Source of the DNA: Helicobacteraceae bacterium
GTDB taxonomy: Bacteria > Campylobacterota > Campylobacteria > Campylobacterales > Sulfurimonadaceae
DNA length: 62,134 nucleotides
Assembly (NCBI GenBank): GCA_026988515.1
Contig: JALSLA010000019.1
Location: 1-62,134 of the forward strand
Direction of reading: 5' to 3'
A model generated the notes under the pieces. It was not told the origin of the DNA. It searched no databases and was given only the letters and a program-made list of their open reading frames with translations. Made by a program: the position numbers and the translations under genes. Shown here piece after piece: positions 28,377-38,138 of this stretch; within the stretch, counting starts at the first letter, position 1; each line of letters begins with the position of its first letter.

Positions 28377-29309
28377 GTGAAAATAGTTTTTTTTGTTATG
28401 GGTCTGTACGGTTTATTAATGGCTCAAGCCCCATCGCTGCCGGAAGCGACCGCAGCAATTGTTAACGGCATTGCAATTACTGACGATGAGCTCAACAAAG
28501 AGATAGGAAAAGAGCTGCCGCGAACCTATTACCACGCAACGTTAAATGATGAAAAGCTCTCAAAGCTTAAGAAAAAAGCGTTACAGTCGTTGATAGAAAA
28601 AACGCTGTTGTATCAATACGCGCGGTCACAAAACATTAAAGTTACAGATGATGAGATCGATGATGTGATGGGTACGCTTGCTGAAGCGTACGGCTCAAAA
28701 AATACACTGGAGAAAGCATTTCGACAGCTGGGGTTTACGCCGAAGTCATTCCGAAAAGCCATTGAGAAAGATGAAGTGCTAAAAAAACTTTACACCAAAG
28801 AGATTGAAGTTCATATTGATGAGAGCGAACTGAAGAGATATTACGATACAAACAGGTACAAGTTTAAGGAGCCTGAAAAAATACGAGTTCGGTTAATTCA
28901 TGTTCGCAATGATCCGAAAGATCCAAAAGGAAAGCAGAAGGCCAAAGCAGCTATTGATGCCGCCTATAAAGAGCTCAAAGAGGGTGCTGATTTTGCCGAT
29001 GTTGCAGCAAAATATTCAACAGCAATGAGCCGTATTAAAGGCGGTGACATGGGCTACCTTCATAAGGGACGGCTCGATGCGGCGGTGGAAGAGAAAGCTT
29101 TTGCTATGGATGTTAACACTACCAGTGATATTATTGAAGATACAATCGGGTATTTCATTGTTAAAGTAGAGGACAAACTAGAACCCAATCAGCTCTCTTT
29201 TGAACAGGTCAAAAAGAGCCTGAAAAAAGATCTTAAAAAACGCCGTGAAAAAGAGCGTAAAGCAGCATTGCTCAAGAAACTCATGGCAACCGCGGTGATT
29301 GTAAAGTAG
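28377..29309 (+). CDS. Periplasmic peptidyl-prolyl isomerase, PpiC/SurA-like
   Basis: The 310-residue protein has a signal peptide (MKIVFFVMGLYGLLMAQA), a SurA-N-like helical domain with IVNGIAITDDELNKEI, and a parvulin domain (about 165-265: IRVRLIHVRNDP, MSRIKGGDMGYLHKGRL). A basic C-terminal tail ends it. Such chaperone-isomerases help outer-membrane barrels and secreted proteins fold. It starts at GTG with AAAGG upstream. Its place just before the barrel gene suggests it serves the barrel or the cytochromes. Confidence 0.92.
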   Translation: MKIVFFVMGLYGLLMAQAPSLPEATAAIVNGIAITDDELNKEIGKELPRTYYHATLNDEKLSKLKKKALQSLIEKTLLYQYARSQNIKVTDDEIDDVMGTLAEAYGSKNTLEKAFRQLGFTPKSFRKAIEKDEVLKKLYTKEIEVHIDESELKRYYDTNRYKFKEPEKIRVRLIHVRNDPKDPKGKQKAKAAIDAAYKELKEGADFADVAAKYSTAMSRIKGGDMGYLHKGRLDAAVEEKAFAMDVNTTSDIIEDTIGYFIVKVEDKLEPNQLSFEQVKKSLKKDLKKRREKERKAALLKKLMATAVIVK

Positions 29310-29312
29310 CTG

Positions 29313-31139
29313 ATGAGTATGAAAAAAATGGTACGTATTGTCTTATTGGTGTGTGTAGCAACTACCGGATTATTGCAGGCATATAACTATAGAGACAAAG
29401 GTGCATACGGTCGGATTGAGTTTCGATATATTGACGATTACTACAAAACTGACAGTTCCGTGACGTCGCAGCAGGATTTTATTCAAGAGTACCAACTTGG
29501 ATATATGGGAAATATTTACAGTCCCCGTCTCTTAGATTATACGCTGGAGGGTTTGCTGCGCTTTGAAAATATTGATGACAAGACGCAAGGTGTTAAGTCA
29601 ACGACAAAAATTGACAGCCAGGATTATAAAGTCAACCTTGCCTTTATTAAACAGAGCAGCTACCCGTTTACGCTGTATGCGCAACGCACCAACCGACCCT
29701 ACTCGACAATATACAGTCAGTCTATTAGCCGTTATACGCAAGATTTGGAAAAATTCGGTATTACCGGAAGTATGAAGTTTGATCTGTTTACCGTAAATTA
29801 CGGCGCCTCTAAAAACAAGAGAGTGCAAGAGGATATTGCGACGCTTCAAGATGTAGATACGACAACATACCGTATTTCTGCACGTCGTGCGAAAGAGAAC
29901 TATCATGTGCAAGTCAGCTATCAGCACCTTAAAAGAATTACGGACCAGACCTATGCGAACAGCAGAACCAGCCAGATTAATCAAACAGACGACAGTGCCG
30001 ATATTAGATATGGCTGGAATATTTCCGATGCCTTAACGCTAAATTCGGGACTTCGTTATTTAAAAAGCGACTACTATCGTACCGAAACAACAACAGCCGA
30101 TGCCAGTTTGCGATGGCTCCCCGATACTAAAAAGTATAACGGGATGCTGTCAATATCGGCGAGTCGATCCGATCAGTTGGCTAATGCGTATGACATTGGG
30201 GATGCCCAAATATATTCAAATCAGGTAGATATGCTCAATATAAACCAAAATTTTAACTATAATGTGACGCCGCAACTGATGCTTACTGAAAATATGTCCG
30301 TGTACCGATTTAGTTCAGATGCCAGTACCGGAACGATTTACAGTTTACGGTTTGGAGCAAACTACAGCAAAAAGCTTGGAAAAGAGACGAGAATGCAGCT
30401 CTCCTCAAGTATTGATATGCGCTCGAGCCAAAATGAGACGAGCGGCACGGAATACAGCAGCTATCAGTCCTTGGACAAAGAGAGCTACAGAGTCAATCTT
30501 GGTGCTAGAGTGAATCGAAATCTGCCAAGTATACGCTCGACACTCAATACGGGAATAACCTATTACGGTATGCGGACATCACTGGATGAAACACGAGATC
30601 GTTACAGTATAAACGGCTCACTGTATACGAAACTTTTTGGTGCATTTGGCAATCGCATTGATGTGAGCTATATGGATGACGAGAGTCTTACCTATTTGAG
30701 CAGTACGGACGGTTTGTATGCCCGCGCCATTACACGATTGGAAGCCGGTGAATATATTGACTATACGACACGTTTAGGCATACGGGGAAGGCTGTCGCTT
30801 AAAGCAGGCGTTCGGTATTCCAAAATAGACAATGACGGATTGGTGGTATCTCGAACTGTGCCGCGTGTCGATATGAATATGAACTACCGCTTTTGGCAGC
30901 GACTGATTTTCACGGCCGGTGCTCATGTTGACAAGGATTTGACCTACAACTACATTAACTATGCGGCTAATGCCAATATTAGTTATAAAATCCGAAAAGT
31001 TGCTTTTTCGATGGGGTATCAGTATTACAGAACGAAAGTAACGGACGTTGTTGATGCGATTGAAGGCATTGAGTCGCTCGTGATTATACCTGAACGGGAT
31101 CGATCCCGATTTGAGATGAAATTAAGTCGGAGATTTTAG
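29313..31139 (+). CDS. Large outer-membrane beta-barrel, candidate cytochrome conduit or export channel
   Basis: The 608-residue precursor has a signal peptide (about 1-23), then alternating polar/hydrophobic strands along its whole length, and ends in LSRRF with a C-terminal Phe as barrel-assembly substrates do. The length allows roughly 24-28 strands. There is no plug domain and no haem motif. I do not recognise a named family. Given its neighbours it may be the outer-membrane component of a porin-cytochrome conduit or the channel that exports the cytochrome filament (inference). Confidence 0.8.
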   Translation: MSMKKMVRIVLLVCVATTGLLQAYNYRDKGAYGRIEFRYIDDYYKTDSSVTSQQDFIQEYQLGYMGNIYSPRLLDYTLEGLLRFENIDDKTQGVKSTTKIDSQDYKVNLAFIKQSSYPFTLYAQRTNRPYSTIYSQSISRYTQDLEKFGITGSMKFDLFTVNYGASKNKRVQEDIATLQDVDTTTYRISARRAKENYHVQVSYQHLKRITDQTYANSRTSQINQTDDSADIRYGWNISDALTLNSGLRYLKSDYYRTETTTADASLRWLPDTKKYNGMLSISASRSDQLANAYDIGDAQIYSNQVDMLNINQNFNYNVTPQLMLTENMSVYRFSSDASTGTIYSLRFGANYSKKLGKETRMQLSSSIDMRSSQNETSGTEYSSYQSLDKESYRVNLGARVNRNLPSIRSTLNTGITYYGMRTSLDETRDRYSINGSLYTKLFGAFGNRIDVSYMDDESLTYLSSTDGLYARAITRLEAGEYIDYTTRLGIRGRLSLKAGVRYSKIDNDGLVVSRTVPRVDMNMNYRFWQRLIFTAGAHVDKDLTYNYINYAANANISYKIRKVAFSMGYQYYRTKVTDVVDAIEGIESLVIIPERDRSRFEMKLSRRF

Positions 31140-32138
31140 ATGAATAAGCTATGGTATTTTGCGCTACTGTTTGTGACAATAGAGAGTTTTGCAGCCACAA
31201 AAGCGTCAAAACTTGTTTGGCCCTCACCCCCGGATCCGGCGCGCATAGAGTATGTTGCTTCCGTAAACAATGCAAAAGAACTTGGTATTGAGAAAGGATT
31301 CTTCTCTAAAATATTTGATTTTATGTTTGGTGAAGAAGATCCGGTTCTAAACAGCCCGTTTGGCATTCATGCAGACAAAAGCCGCGTGTACGTCACCGAC
31401 ATTTTTGCCAAGACACTTTATATTTTTGATAAAGACGAGAGCGATATCATCAGTGTCAAAGGTTCGGATAAAGAGCCGTTTTTATATCCTGTTGATGTGG
31501 TCACCGATACCCAAGGTAATATTTATGTTTCTGATTCGGTGCGTGCCAAAATTTATGTTTTTGACAGTGACGGCGATTTCATACGCACTATTGCACCCAA
31601 AGCGCTGCAGCGCCCCGTCGGTATTGCCGTCAGTGCCGATGGTCGATGGCTCTACATTGTTGATGCTATGGCAAGTCAAATACATGTAACCAGTTTAAAA
31701 GGGAGTTATCTCAACTCTATAGGCGCTCACGGTAAAGGCGAAGGGGAATTTAATCGACCGACTTTTATTGATGTCGGTAACGATGGAAATCTTTATGTGA
31801 GTGATTCCATGAATCATCGGGTGCAAATTCTCGATAAAAACGGGAACTACATAAATGCTTTTGGTGAGTTGAGTGACCGTATCGGAGGCTTCGGAAGTCC
31901 CCGCGGTATTGCATTGGACAGCGATGGCAACATCTATGTTAACGATACGCTTTACAATACGGTGCAGATCTTTAATTCTCAAGGAGAACTTCTGATGCTC
32001 TTTGGTTCATACGGAACGCACAAGGGTGAATTTGCATTGCCTATAGATATTTCAATTTCGGTCGATAATACTATATATATTACGGATACTAATAACAAGC
32101 GCTTCCAAATATTCAGACGATTGGAGGCGCCTGAGTAG
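31140..32138 (+). CDS. Second NHL-repeat beta-propeller protein
   Basis: The 332-residue precursor has a short signal peptide (MNKLWYFALLFVTIESFA) with no lipobox, then LVWPSPPDPARIEYV and about six NHL blades (RPTFIDVGNDGNLYVSDSMN and similar). It parallels the lipoprotein at 27269, including a matching IFDFMFGEED/VLDVFLGEDN segment, so the two are paralogues, one lipid-anchored and one periplasmic or secreted. The ATG directly follows the barrel stop codon. One blade is encoded across a TACATGTA site (31681). Confidence 0.88.
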   Translation: MNKLWYFALLFVTIESFAATKASKLVWPSPPDPARIEYVASVNNAKELGIEKGFFSKIFDFMFGEEDPVLNSPFGIHADKSRVYVTDIFAKTLYIFDKDESDIISVKGSDKEPFLYPVDVVTDTQGNIYVSDSVRAKIYVFDSDGDFIRTIAPKALQRPVGIAVSADGRWLYIVDAMASQIHVTSLKGSYLNSIGAHGKGEGEFNRPTFIDVGNDGNLYVSDSMNHRVQILDKNGNYINAFGELSDRIGGFGSPRGIALDSDGNIYVNDTLYNTVQIFNSQGELLMLFGSYGTHKGEFALPIDISISVDNTIYITDTNNKRFQIFRRLEAPE

Positions 32139-32150
32139 AGGAGCCTCCCC

Positions 32151-34187
32151 ATGAGATATGTCTCATTATCTTTGTTGGCAGTGGTAATACTGGGTCTTTC
32201 GGGACTTCATGCAAGTATTATCAATACCAAACACAATCTTTCTGTTAGCAGTACTGCAGGAACTATTAAAGCACAGACAGAGACGGAAGTCTGCGTGTTT
32301 TGCCATATTCCCCATCAGGCGCGACCTGAAGGCAAGCCATTATGGAATCGCAGCATGCCGACATCAAATTACATTATGTACGACAGTGATTATTTGCGAC
32401 GTATGGGATATCCTGAAGTAGCATTGGATCTCGGAAGCACTAACGATACTCCCGGCGCACTGTCGCGTCAGTGTTTAAGTTGTCATGACGGCACCGTTGC
32501 AGTAGGTGCGGTCTACAAGTTACGACGTAACGTCATGAACGGATCAACAATCGCCATGAGCGGTGTTGATGCAGGCGGGAATATTCCCTCAAGTGCATCA
32601 GGGTTTTTGGGCACCGACTTAACCATGCATCATCCTGTAGGGATTGAATATGATCCGACTGTCACGAAAAATTTTGATATTGGAACCCGTACTATAGAAC
32701 TTAAAGCATCTCCGGATGCACCTATTAAGCTTTTTGAGTATGGTGGCAAGCGTTATGTTGAGTGCTCATCCTGCCATGATCCGCACAAAGCGAACAAAAT
32801 GTTTCTGCGGGCAGCTTCCGGTGCCAATCATGCACAAAATGTGGTCGCTACGTGTACCTCATGTCATGACAAGCTAACATGGACGGGCAGTGTCCATCAG
32901 ACGGCTACAGCAACATACAGTGATCCCAGTATTTTAACAACGTACGGCAGTAATAAAGTAGGCGATCTGGGATGTGTAAACTGTCATACGCCACACAATG
33001 CCCAGGGTATTCCTTATATTAACAGAAAAGTACAAGCGGCCACCTGTTTTGAAGGAGCCGCATCGAGCACCTCGGGAGCTGCATGTCACGGCATTGGTGG
33101 CGCCAAAGATATAGAGTCGGTTCTGAGTCGCCTCTATACGCATCCGGTGAATGAAAATACGGTCAATCCAAAGCATACCAACCTTGATACGCTTTACGGC
33201 ACGGGAGTGAGTGATCCTAACGGAGGCGGAGGCATTTCTTGGGATACAAACAAACATGCTGTCTGTATGGATTGTCACAATCCTCATAAGGCGCGTCCTG
33301 GCAAGCATGTTCCTGACGGTCAGTGGTACCCCAATCCCGGAGCCGGAACCAATTTAGTTTCCGGAGTGCTTCAAGGCGTTTCGGGTGTAGAACCAACCTG
33401 GCCTGCGGCATGGACACAGCCGCTAACCTTTAGCACAATGGAATCGGCCACGAAAGAGTATCAGATCTGTTTTAAATGTCACTCGTATTGGGGCCTTGGC
33501 AGTGCTACGAACGGCATTAACGATGGAGGGCATGTCTCTCCAAGTGACGGGATCACACCACTAACTGATGTGGCATGGGAGATGAACATTAACAACAAAT
33601 CAGGACATCCGGTCGTTATTAATTCACTGGGGCGTGTCGGATCGTACAACCCTAAAGCACTGCAGGATTTTCAACTCTTAACGCCTTGGAAAGAGAATCC
33701 GGGTCTCAATACAATGTACTGTTCGGATTGTCACGGTGCCGATAATGAACTCGGCGGTGATCCGCGCGGACCGCACGGATCAAATTTAAAATATATTTTA
33801 AAAGGAGAAAATCAGCACTGGCCCTTTGATGCAAGCGGCAGGCTGTACAGAATGGGAGATATCGGCACCAGCGCCGATACCGGACTTTTCTGCAAGAATT
33901 GTCATGATCTGAGCTATCCGCATCAAGAGTGGTGGCGTCGCATGTCAAATATTGATATTACCTGCGTGTCGTGCCATGTAACCGTACCACACGGTTCACC
34001 GGTTTCACGACTGATTGGCTATAGTAACTTTCCCATACCGTATAACTACAACGGAAACAGTTTACGAATACAGGGATTTCGAAAAAATGACTTTTTTGAC
34101 AATCGGGATGTTTATGCACCGAGTTGCGGTGAAAGACAATGTCACCGAACCAACGATGGCGGCTATGACCTCAATCCGTTTCCGTAG
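32151..34187 (+). CDS. Large multihaem cytochrome c, 10 CXXCH plus CX4CH and CX12CH
   Basis: The 678-residue precursor has a signal peptide (about 1-21). Residues 22-270 repeat the plan of the tetrahaem protein (SIINTKHN, CVFCHIPH, PLWN, CLSCHDG, HHPVGIEY, ECSSCHDPH, CTSCHDK). The rest adds CVNCH, CMDCH, CFKCH, CSDCH, CKNCH and CVSCH. Two atypical motifs, C-X12-CH (CFEG...AACH) and C-X4-CH (CGERQCH), may bind further haems. It is the end of the run of tightly spaced genes that began with the NHL lipoprotein. It may cap, seed or feed the filament, or be the conduit cytochrome (inference). RBS GAGGAG. Confidence 0.88.
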   Translation: MRYVSLSLLAVVILGLSGLHASIINTKHNLSVSSTAGTIKAQTETEVCVFCHIPHQARPEGKPLWNRSMPTSNYIMYDSDYLRRMGYPEVALDLGSTNDTPGALSRQCLSCHDGTVAVGAVYKLRRNVMNGSTIAMSGVDAGGNIPSSASGFLGTDLTMHHPVGIEYDPTVTKNFDIGTRTIELKASPDAPIKLFEYGGKRYVECSSCHDPHKANKMFLRAASGANHAQNVVATCTSCHDKLTWTGSVHQTATATYSDPSILTTYGSNKVGDLGCVNCHTPHNAQGIPYINRKVQAATCFEGAASSTSGAACHGIGGAKDIESVLSRLYTHPVNENTVNPKHTNLDTLYGTGVSDPNGGGGISWDTNKHAVCMDCHNPHKARPGKHVPDGQWYPNPGAGTNLVSGVLQGVSGVEPTWPAAWTQPLTFSTMESATKEYQICFKCHSYWGLGSATNGINDGGHVSPSDGITPLTDVAWEMNINNKSGHPVVINSLGRVGSYNPKALQDFQLLTPWKENPGLNTMYCSDCHGADNELGGDPRGPHGSNLKYILKGENQHWPFDASGRLYRMGDIGTSADTGLFCKNCHDLSYPHQEWWRRMSNIDITCVSCHVTVPHGSPVSRLIGYSNFPIPYNYNGNSLRIQGFRKNDFFDNRDVYAPSCGERQCHRTNDGGYDLNPFP

Positions 34188-34344
34188 CCCTTCGGCTTGA
34201 GTCTTAAAAAAGTGTCAAAATATCTTTATCGTGTTAAAGCATTAACTTTTGCGTGGTAATTCTTTGCTACACTTTTGGCATGTCAAAGTAGGGGTTGGCC
34301 TTGAGAATACAACGCCCTTTTACAGCGCATAATAAGGAGTGTGT

Positions 34345-34899
34345 GTGATTAAAACAGTGATAGTTTGCTTATGTTTATTGTCGGTGCTCTCTATGGCTTC
34401 GGTTCCCATTAGTGATGACAAGAAAATCAAACATACCCTACTGAAATACAATTACGGCATTATCAAAATGGGTCGTAGCGGTGAGACGGCATTTTTTAAA
34501 GAGTTTGTTAAAGAAGAGGTGGCGATGAAACTGCAGGTGTGGTTTGAATCGTGGAAATTTAACAATTTGACCATCGTAGCGGCAATTAACGATTTACGAT
34601 TCAGCCCTATTGTGTATAACGAGAGCAATGCAACCATAACAACACTGGAAAACTGGAGCTTCTCGTATGTGGATTTGACGACAAAAAAATATGCACTCAA
34701 TCCGGTCAATATTTTGTATAAAATGCACTATACACTGCAAAAAAAGGGAGATGACTGGATGATTGTTGCTATAAAACGCCTCGAAGAAAAACTGTTAGAA
34801 ACATCCGAAACGCATACCCCGTCTTTAAATGCAACGAAGAAGCAAGCCGAAGAAGACTTTGTTTTTTCTGAACCGCAAAAAAAAATTAAAACACATTAA
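34345..34899 (+). CDS. Small secreted protein of unknown function
   Basis: I do not recognise a family. The 184-residue precursor has a signal peptide (VIKTVIVCLCLLSVLSMA) and a mixed alpha/beta body (TLENWSFSYVDLTTKKYA, ILYKMHYTLQKKGDDWMIVAI) that looks NTF2/SnoaL-like, with a polar C-terminal tail. The tracked GTG at 34339 overlaps the AAGGAG RBS, so I chose the in-frame GTG at 34345, 5 nt downstream. It lies between the multihaem gene and the ccsBA gene and has no haem motif or lipobox. Confidence 0.7.
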   Translation: MIKTVIVCLCLLSVLSMASVPISDDKKIKHTLLKYNYGIIKMGRSGETAFFKEFVKEEVAMKLQVWFESWKFNNLTIVAAINDLRFSPIVYNESNATITTLENWSFSYVDLTTKKYALNPVNILYKMHYTLQKKGDDWMIVAIKRLEEKLLETSETHTPSLNATKKQAEEDFVFSEPQKKIKTH

Positions 34900-34952
34900 G
34901 CGTTAATAAGAAAGCGTTTGATACGCTTACGCTTATCATATAAAGGAAACTT

Positions 34953-37900
34953 ATGAATACGGTCATAAAAAAAATCTGGTCATTTTTGATTTCAATGAAG
35001 TTGATGGTGGTACTGGTACTGCTGTTTGCCATTGCCAGCGGTGTTGCCACATTTATTGAAAACGATCACGGTATTAATACGTCATGGGCGTTAGTATATA
35101 GCAGTTGGTGGTTCGAAGCCATTCAGATCCTTTTGGGCATTAGCATTGTGGGCAATGTTATTCGATTTAAGATGTATCAGAAGAAAAAAATTCCGGTTTT
35201 TATCTTTCATGTTGCTTTTTTATTTATTTTAGTGGGATCGGGAATTACGCGTTATTTCGGCTATGAGGGAGTCATGCACATTCGTGAAGGGGCGACGCAA
35301 AATGAGATGATCTCATCCGATGCCTTCCTTCAGGTAACTGCAAAAAAAGGCTCTCAGGAGCACCATCTTGAAGAGATCGTCTACATTTCTGAATTGGGAG
35401 GAAAAAAATTTCATTATGAGATGGATGTAGACGGTAAAGAGCTTGAAGTGAGCTATAAAGACTTTATCGGCAAGGCGGTAAAAACAGCCGTTGCAGATGC
35501 AGACGGACAGCCGCTTGTCTCGTTTGTTATATCTACACCGCAGGGTCCGGACAGTTATTTTTTAAATCAGGGTCAATTTGTCGATGCGGGACCGTTGTTG
35601 GTCTATTTTGACAAGATGCCGATTAATCGAACACCGTACATTCGTTTTATGCATAAAGACAATAAAATTTCATTTATCTCCAACGTACCGATTCAATGGA
35701 TGCGCATGGCGGATCGAAAACAGAAGGTATTTCAAGCCAATACGGAGCATCCGCTTGAAGCAGGCTCTCTTTACAATGTTAACGGGGTGCAGGTGGTTGT
35801 GAAAGCCGTTTTAGAGAAAGGGCGCGTCAAAGTTGTTGATGAGGCTGAATATTTGGCCGCAGGACACATGAAAATGAATACGCAACCGCTCTCGGCACTT
35901 ATTGTAGATGTGGAATATGACGGAGAGCATCGTGAAGTGGCACTTATGGGAAAAGGCAAGCGCTACAAAGGATTTACCGAAATGTTTACCATGGGTGATG
36001 TCGAACTTTCTGTAGAGTGGGGTTCTAAAATGTTGCAGCTGCCGTTTTCGTTGTGGCTACGCGATTTTATTCTCGTAAAATATCCCGGTTCAATGAGTCC
36101 CTCTTCTTATGAGAGTCATGTAACGGTGATTGATGAAGCGAATGGTGTGCGAGAGCCCTATCGTATCTACATGAATCATATTTTAGATTACGGCGGCTTT
36201 TTGTTCTTCCAGTCGTCTTATGATAAAGATGAACAAGGAACCATTCTCTCTGTCAATCACGATCCGGGGAAATGGCCGACATATGTCGGCTACATGCTAT
36301 TGGCGGTAGGTTTTATTTTAACGCTTTTGAGCCCTTACAGTCGTTTTGGCAAGCTGGCGCGTACAAAATATGAGCTTAATACTGCTGCGGTAATGGTTGT
36401 GGCTGCATTTTTAGCCTTCTCTTTCTCGCAGCCTTTGATGGCAAAAGATACGCAAGCACTTATTAAAGAGGTCTCGAAAATTGATAAAGAGCATGCTGAT
36501 TATTACGGGACGATGCTGGTACAGTCACGCGACGGACGTACCAAACCACTCGATACGGCGACGACCAATTTACTCAATAAAATTGCCGGCACCAGCAGCA
36601 TGTTCGGGCTGAACCACAACCAGATTATTTTGGGCATGGCTTCAAGACCGGACGTATGGAAGCAGCTGGAAATGATTAAAGCATCTCATCCGAAACTTAA
36701 AAAAATGTTGGGTATGGAGGAGTCACAGAAGCGCTTTGCTTACGAAAAGGCGTTTGACCGACACGGCAATTATTTATTGGCAAGTATTGCCGAAGAGGCA
36801 TTGCGAAAACGCCCGGGTGAACGCGGGACATTCGAGAAAGATGTGATTAAAGTAGATGAGCGGGTGAATGTTGCCTATTTTGTCTATTCGGGGCGTTTTA
36901 TGCGTGTGTTTCCGCTTGAGGGCGAAGCCGCCAATAAAAAATGGCACTATCCGGAAGAGGCACTGACCACTTTTCCTCCTAAAGCGGCAGCAGAGGTGCG
37001 AGCATTGTTGCGACAGAATGCAAAAGGACTCGCCGTAGGACTGCGCGAAGGTAATTGGGAGCAGGCCAATGCGGCTATAGACGCTATTAAAGCGTATCAG
37101 CAAAAATACGGTGCCGCCGTCATACCGGATCCAGCAGTCACCAAAGCGGAGCTTCTCTATAATAAGCTACAGATTTTTGAACGGCTGTATCCCATCTATC
37201 TGCTTTCAGGGTTAATACTTTTAGCGTTTATTTTTGTACGACTGGCACGCCCAAGACTAAGTCTTGTTACACTGACACGGATTGTTTGGGGCGTTTTAAT
37301 TCTTAGCTTTATTGCACATACGATCAGCTTGGGCATGCGTTGGTATATTTCCGGGCATGCACCGTGGAGTAATGGGTACGAAGCAATGCTCTATATTTCA
37401 TGGTCCATTATTTTGGCAGGTATCTTGTTTGCAAAATCTTCAGAGTTGGCATTGGCAACGACGAGTATTTTTGCCGGTATTGCTCTGTTTGTAGCGCATT
37501 TAAGTTGGCTGGATCCTCAAATTACAACATTGGTACCGGTGCTTAAATCCTATTGGCTGACCATTCATGTTTCCATTATTACGGCAAGTTACGGATTTTT
37601 AGGTCTGAGTACATTGCTAGGCTTTATTGTTCTGATTTTTTACATTATGCTGGGCAAAGACAACAAGAAAAACGAGCGTATAAGCGTCAATATTCTTGAA
37701 GCGACGCGCATTAGTGAAATGTCGATGATTGTCGGGCTCTTTTTGCTGACCATTGGAAACTTTTTAGGCGGTGTGTGGGCCAATGAGTCATGGGGACGTT
37801 ACTGGGGGTGGGACCCTAAAGAGACGTGGGCACTGGTAAGCATCTTGGTATATGTTTTTGTGACCCACATGCGGTTTGTACCGATATTGCGTTCGAACTT

Positions 37901-38114
37901 CATCTTTAATGCGGTCTCGGTTGTAGCATACAGCTCTATTATTATGACCTATTTTGGGGTCAACTACTATCTGTCGGGGCTGCATTCGTATGCGTCGGGT
38001 GATCCGATTCCCGTTCCGGTATGGATCTACTATGCCGTTTCTGTAGTGATTATTATGATTGTCGCCGCCTCGTTTAATCGTAATAAGTTGGTAACGATTA
38101 AGAAAGGAAAGTAG
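34953..38114 (+). CDS. ccsBA: Cytochrome c maturation protein CcsBA (System II haem lyase)
   Basis: The 1053-residue protein fuses CcsB/ResB (N-terminal half, about four transmembrane segments and a large periplasmic domain) to CcsA (C-terminal half). CcsA has conserved histidines (SGHAPWSNGYE, LTIHVSII) and the tryptophan-rich WWD haem-handling loop near residues 942-960 (SWGRYWGWDPKETWA). It exports haem and attaches it to CXXCH proteins. In Wolinella several CcsBA paralogues serve particular motifs. Its position behind cytochromes with CX3CH, CX4CH and CX12CH sites suggests a dedicated enzyme (inference). Confidence 0.96.
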   Translation: MNTVIKKIWSFLISMKLMVVLVLLFAIASGVATFIENDHGINTSWALVYSSWWFEAIQILLGISIVGNVIRFKMYQKKKIPVFIFHVAFLFILVGSGITRYFGYEGVMHIREGATQNEMISSDAFLQVTAKKGSQEHHLEEIVYISELGGKKFHYEMDVDGKELEVSYKDFIGKAVKTAVADADGQPLVSFVISTPQGPDSYFLNQGQFVDAGPLLVYFDKMPINRTPYIRFMHKDNKISFISNVPIQWMRMADRKQKVFQANTEHPLEAGSLYNVNGVQVVVKAVLEKGRVKVVDEAEYLAAGHMKMNTQPLSALIVDVEYDGEHREVALMGKGKRYKGFTEMFTMGDVELSVEWGSKMLQLPFSLWLRDFILVKYPGSMSPSSYESHVTVIDEANGVREPYRIYMNHILDYGGFLFFQSSYDKDEQGTILSVNHDPGKWPTYVGYMLLAVGFILTLLSPYSRFGKLARTKYELNTAAVMVVAAFLAFSFSQPLMAKDTQALIKEVSKIDKEHADYYGTMLVQSRDGRTKPLDTATTNLLNKIAGTSSMFGLNHNQIILGMASRPDVWKQLEMIKASHPKLKKMLGMEESQKRFAYEKAFDRHGNYLLASIAEEALRKRPGERGTFEKDVIKVDERVNVAYFVYSGRFMRVFPLEGEAANKKWHYPEEALTTFPPKAAAEVRALLRQNAKGLAVGLREGNWEQANAAIDAIKAYQQKYGAAVIPDPAVTKAELLYNKLQIFERLYPIYLLSGLILLAFIFVRLARPRLSLVTLTRIVWGVLILSFIAHTISLGMRWYISGHAPWSNGYEAMLYISWSIILAGILFAKSSELALATTSIFAGIALFVAHLSWLDPQITTLVPVLKSYWLTIHVSIITASYGFLGLSTLLGFIVLIFYIMLGKDNKKNERISVNILEATRISEMSMIVGLFLLTIGNFLGGVWANESWGRYWGWDPKETWALVSILVYVFVTHMRFVPILRSNFIFNAVSVVAYSSIIMTYFGVNYYLSGLHSYASGDPIPVPVWIYYAVSVVIIMIVAASFNRNKLVTIKKGK

Positions 38115-38138
38115 AGTAGAGCGCCCAAGGAGGTGTCA

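Noticed and set aside
34254-34270. Possible sigma54 promoter (TGGTAATTCTTTGCT) before the small secreted gene
   Set aside because: The GG and GC dinucleotides are 9 nt apart rather than the required 10, and TGGCAC is not matched.
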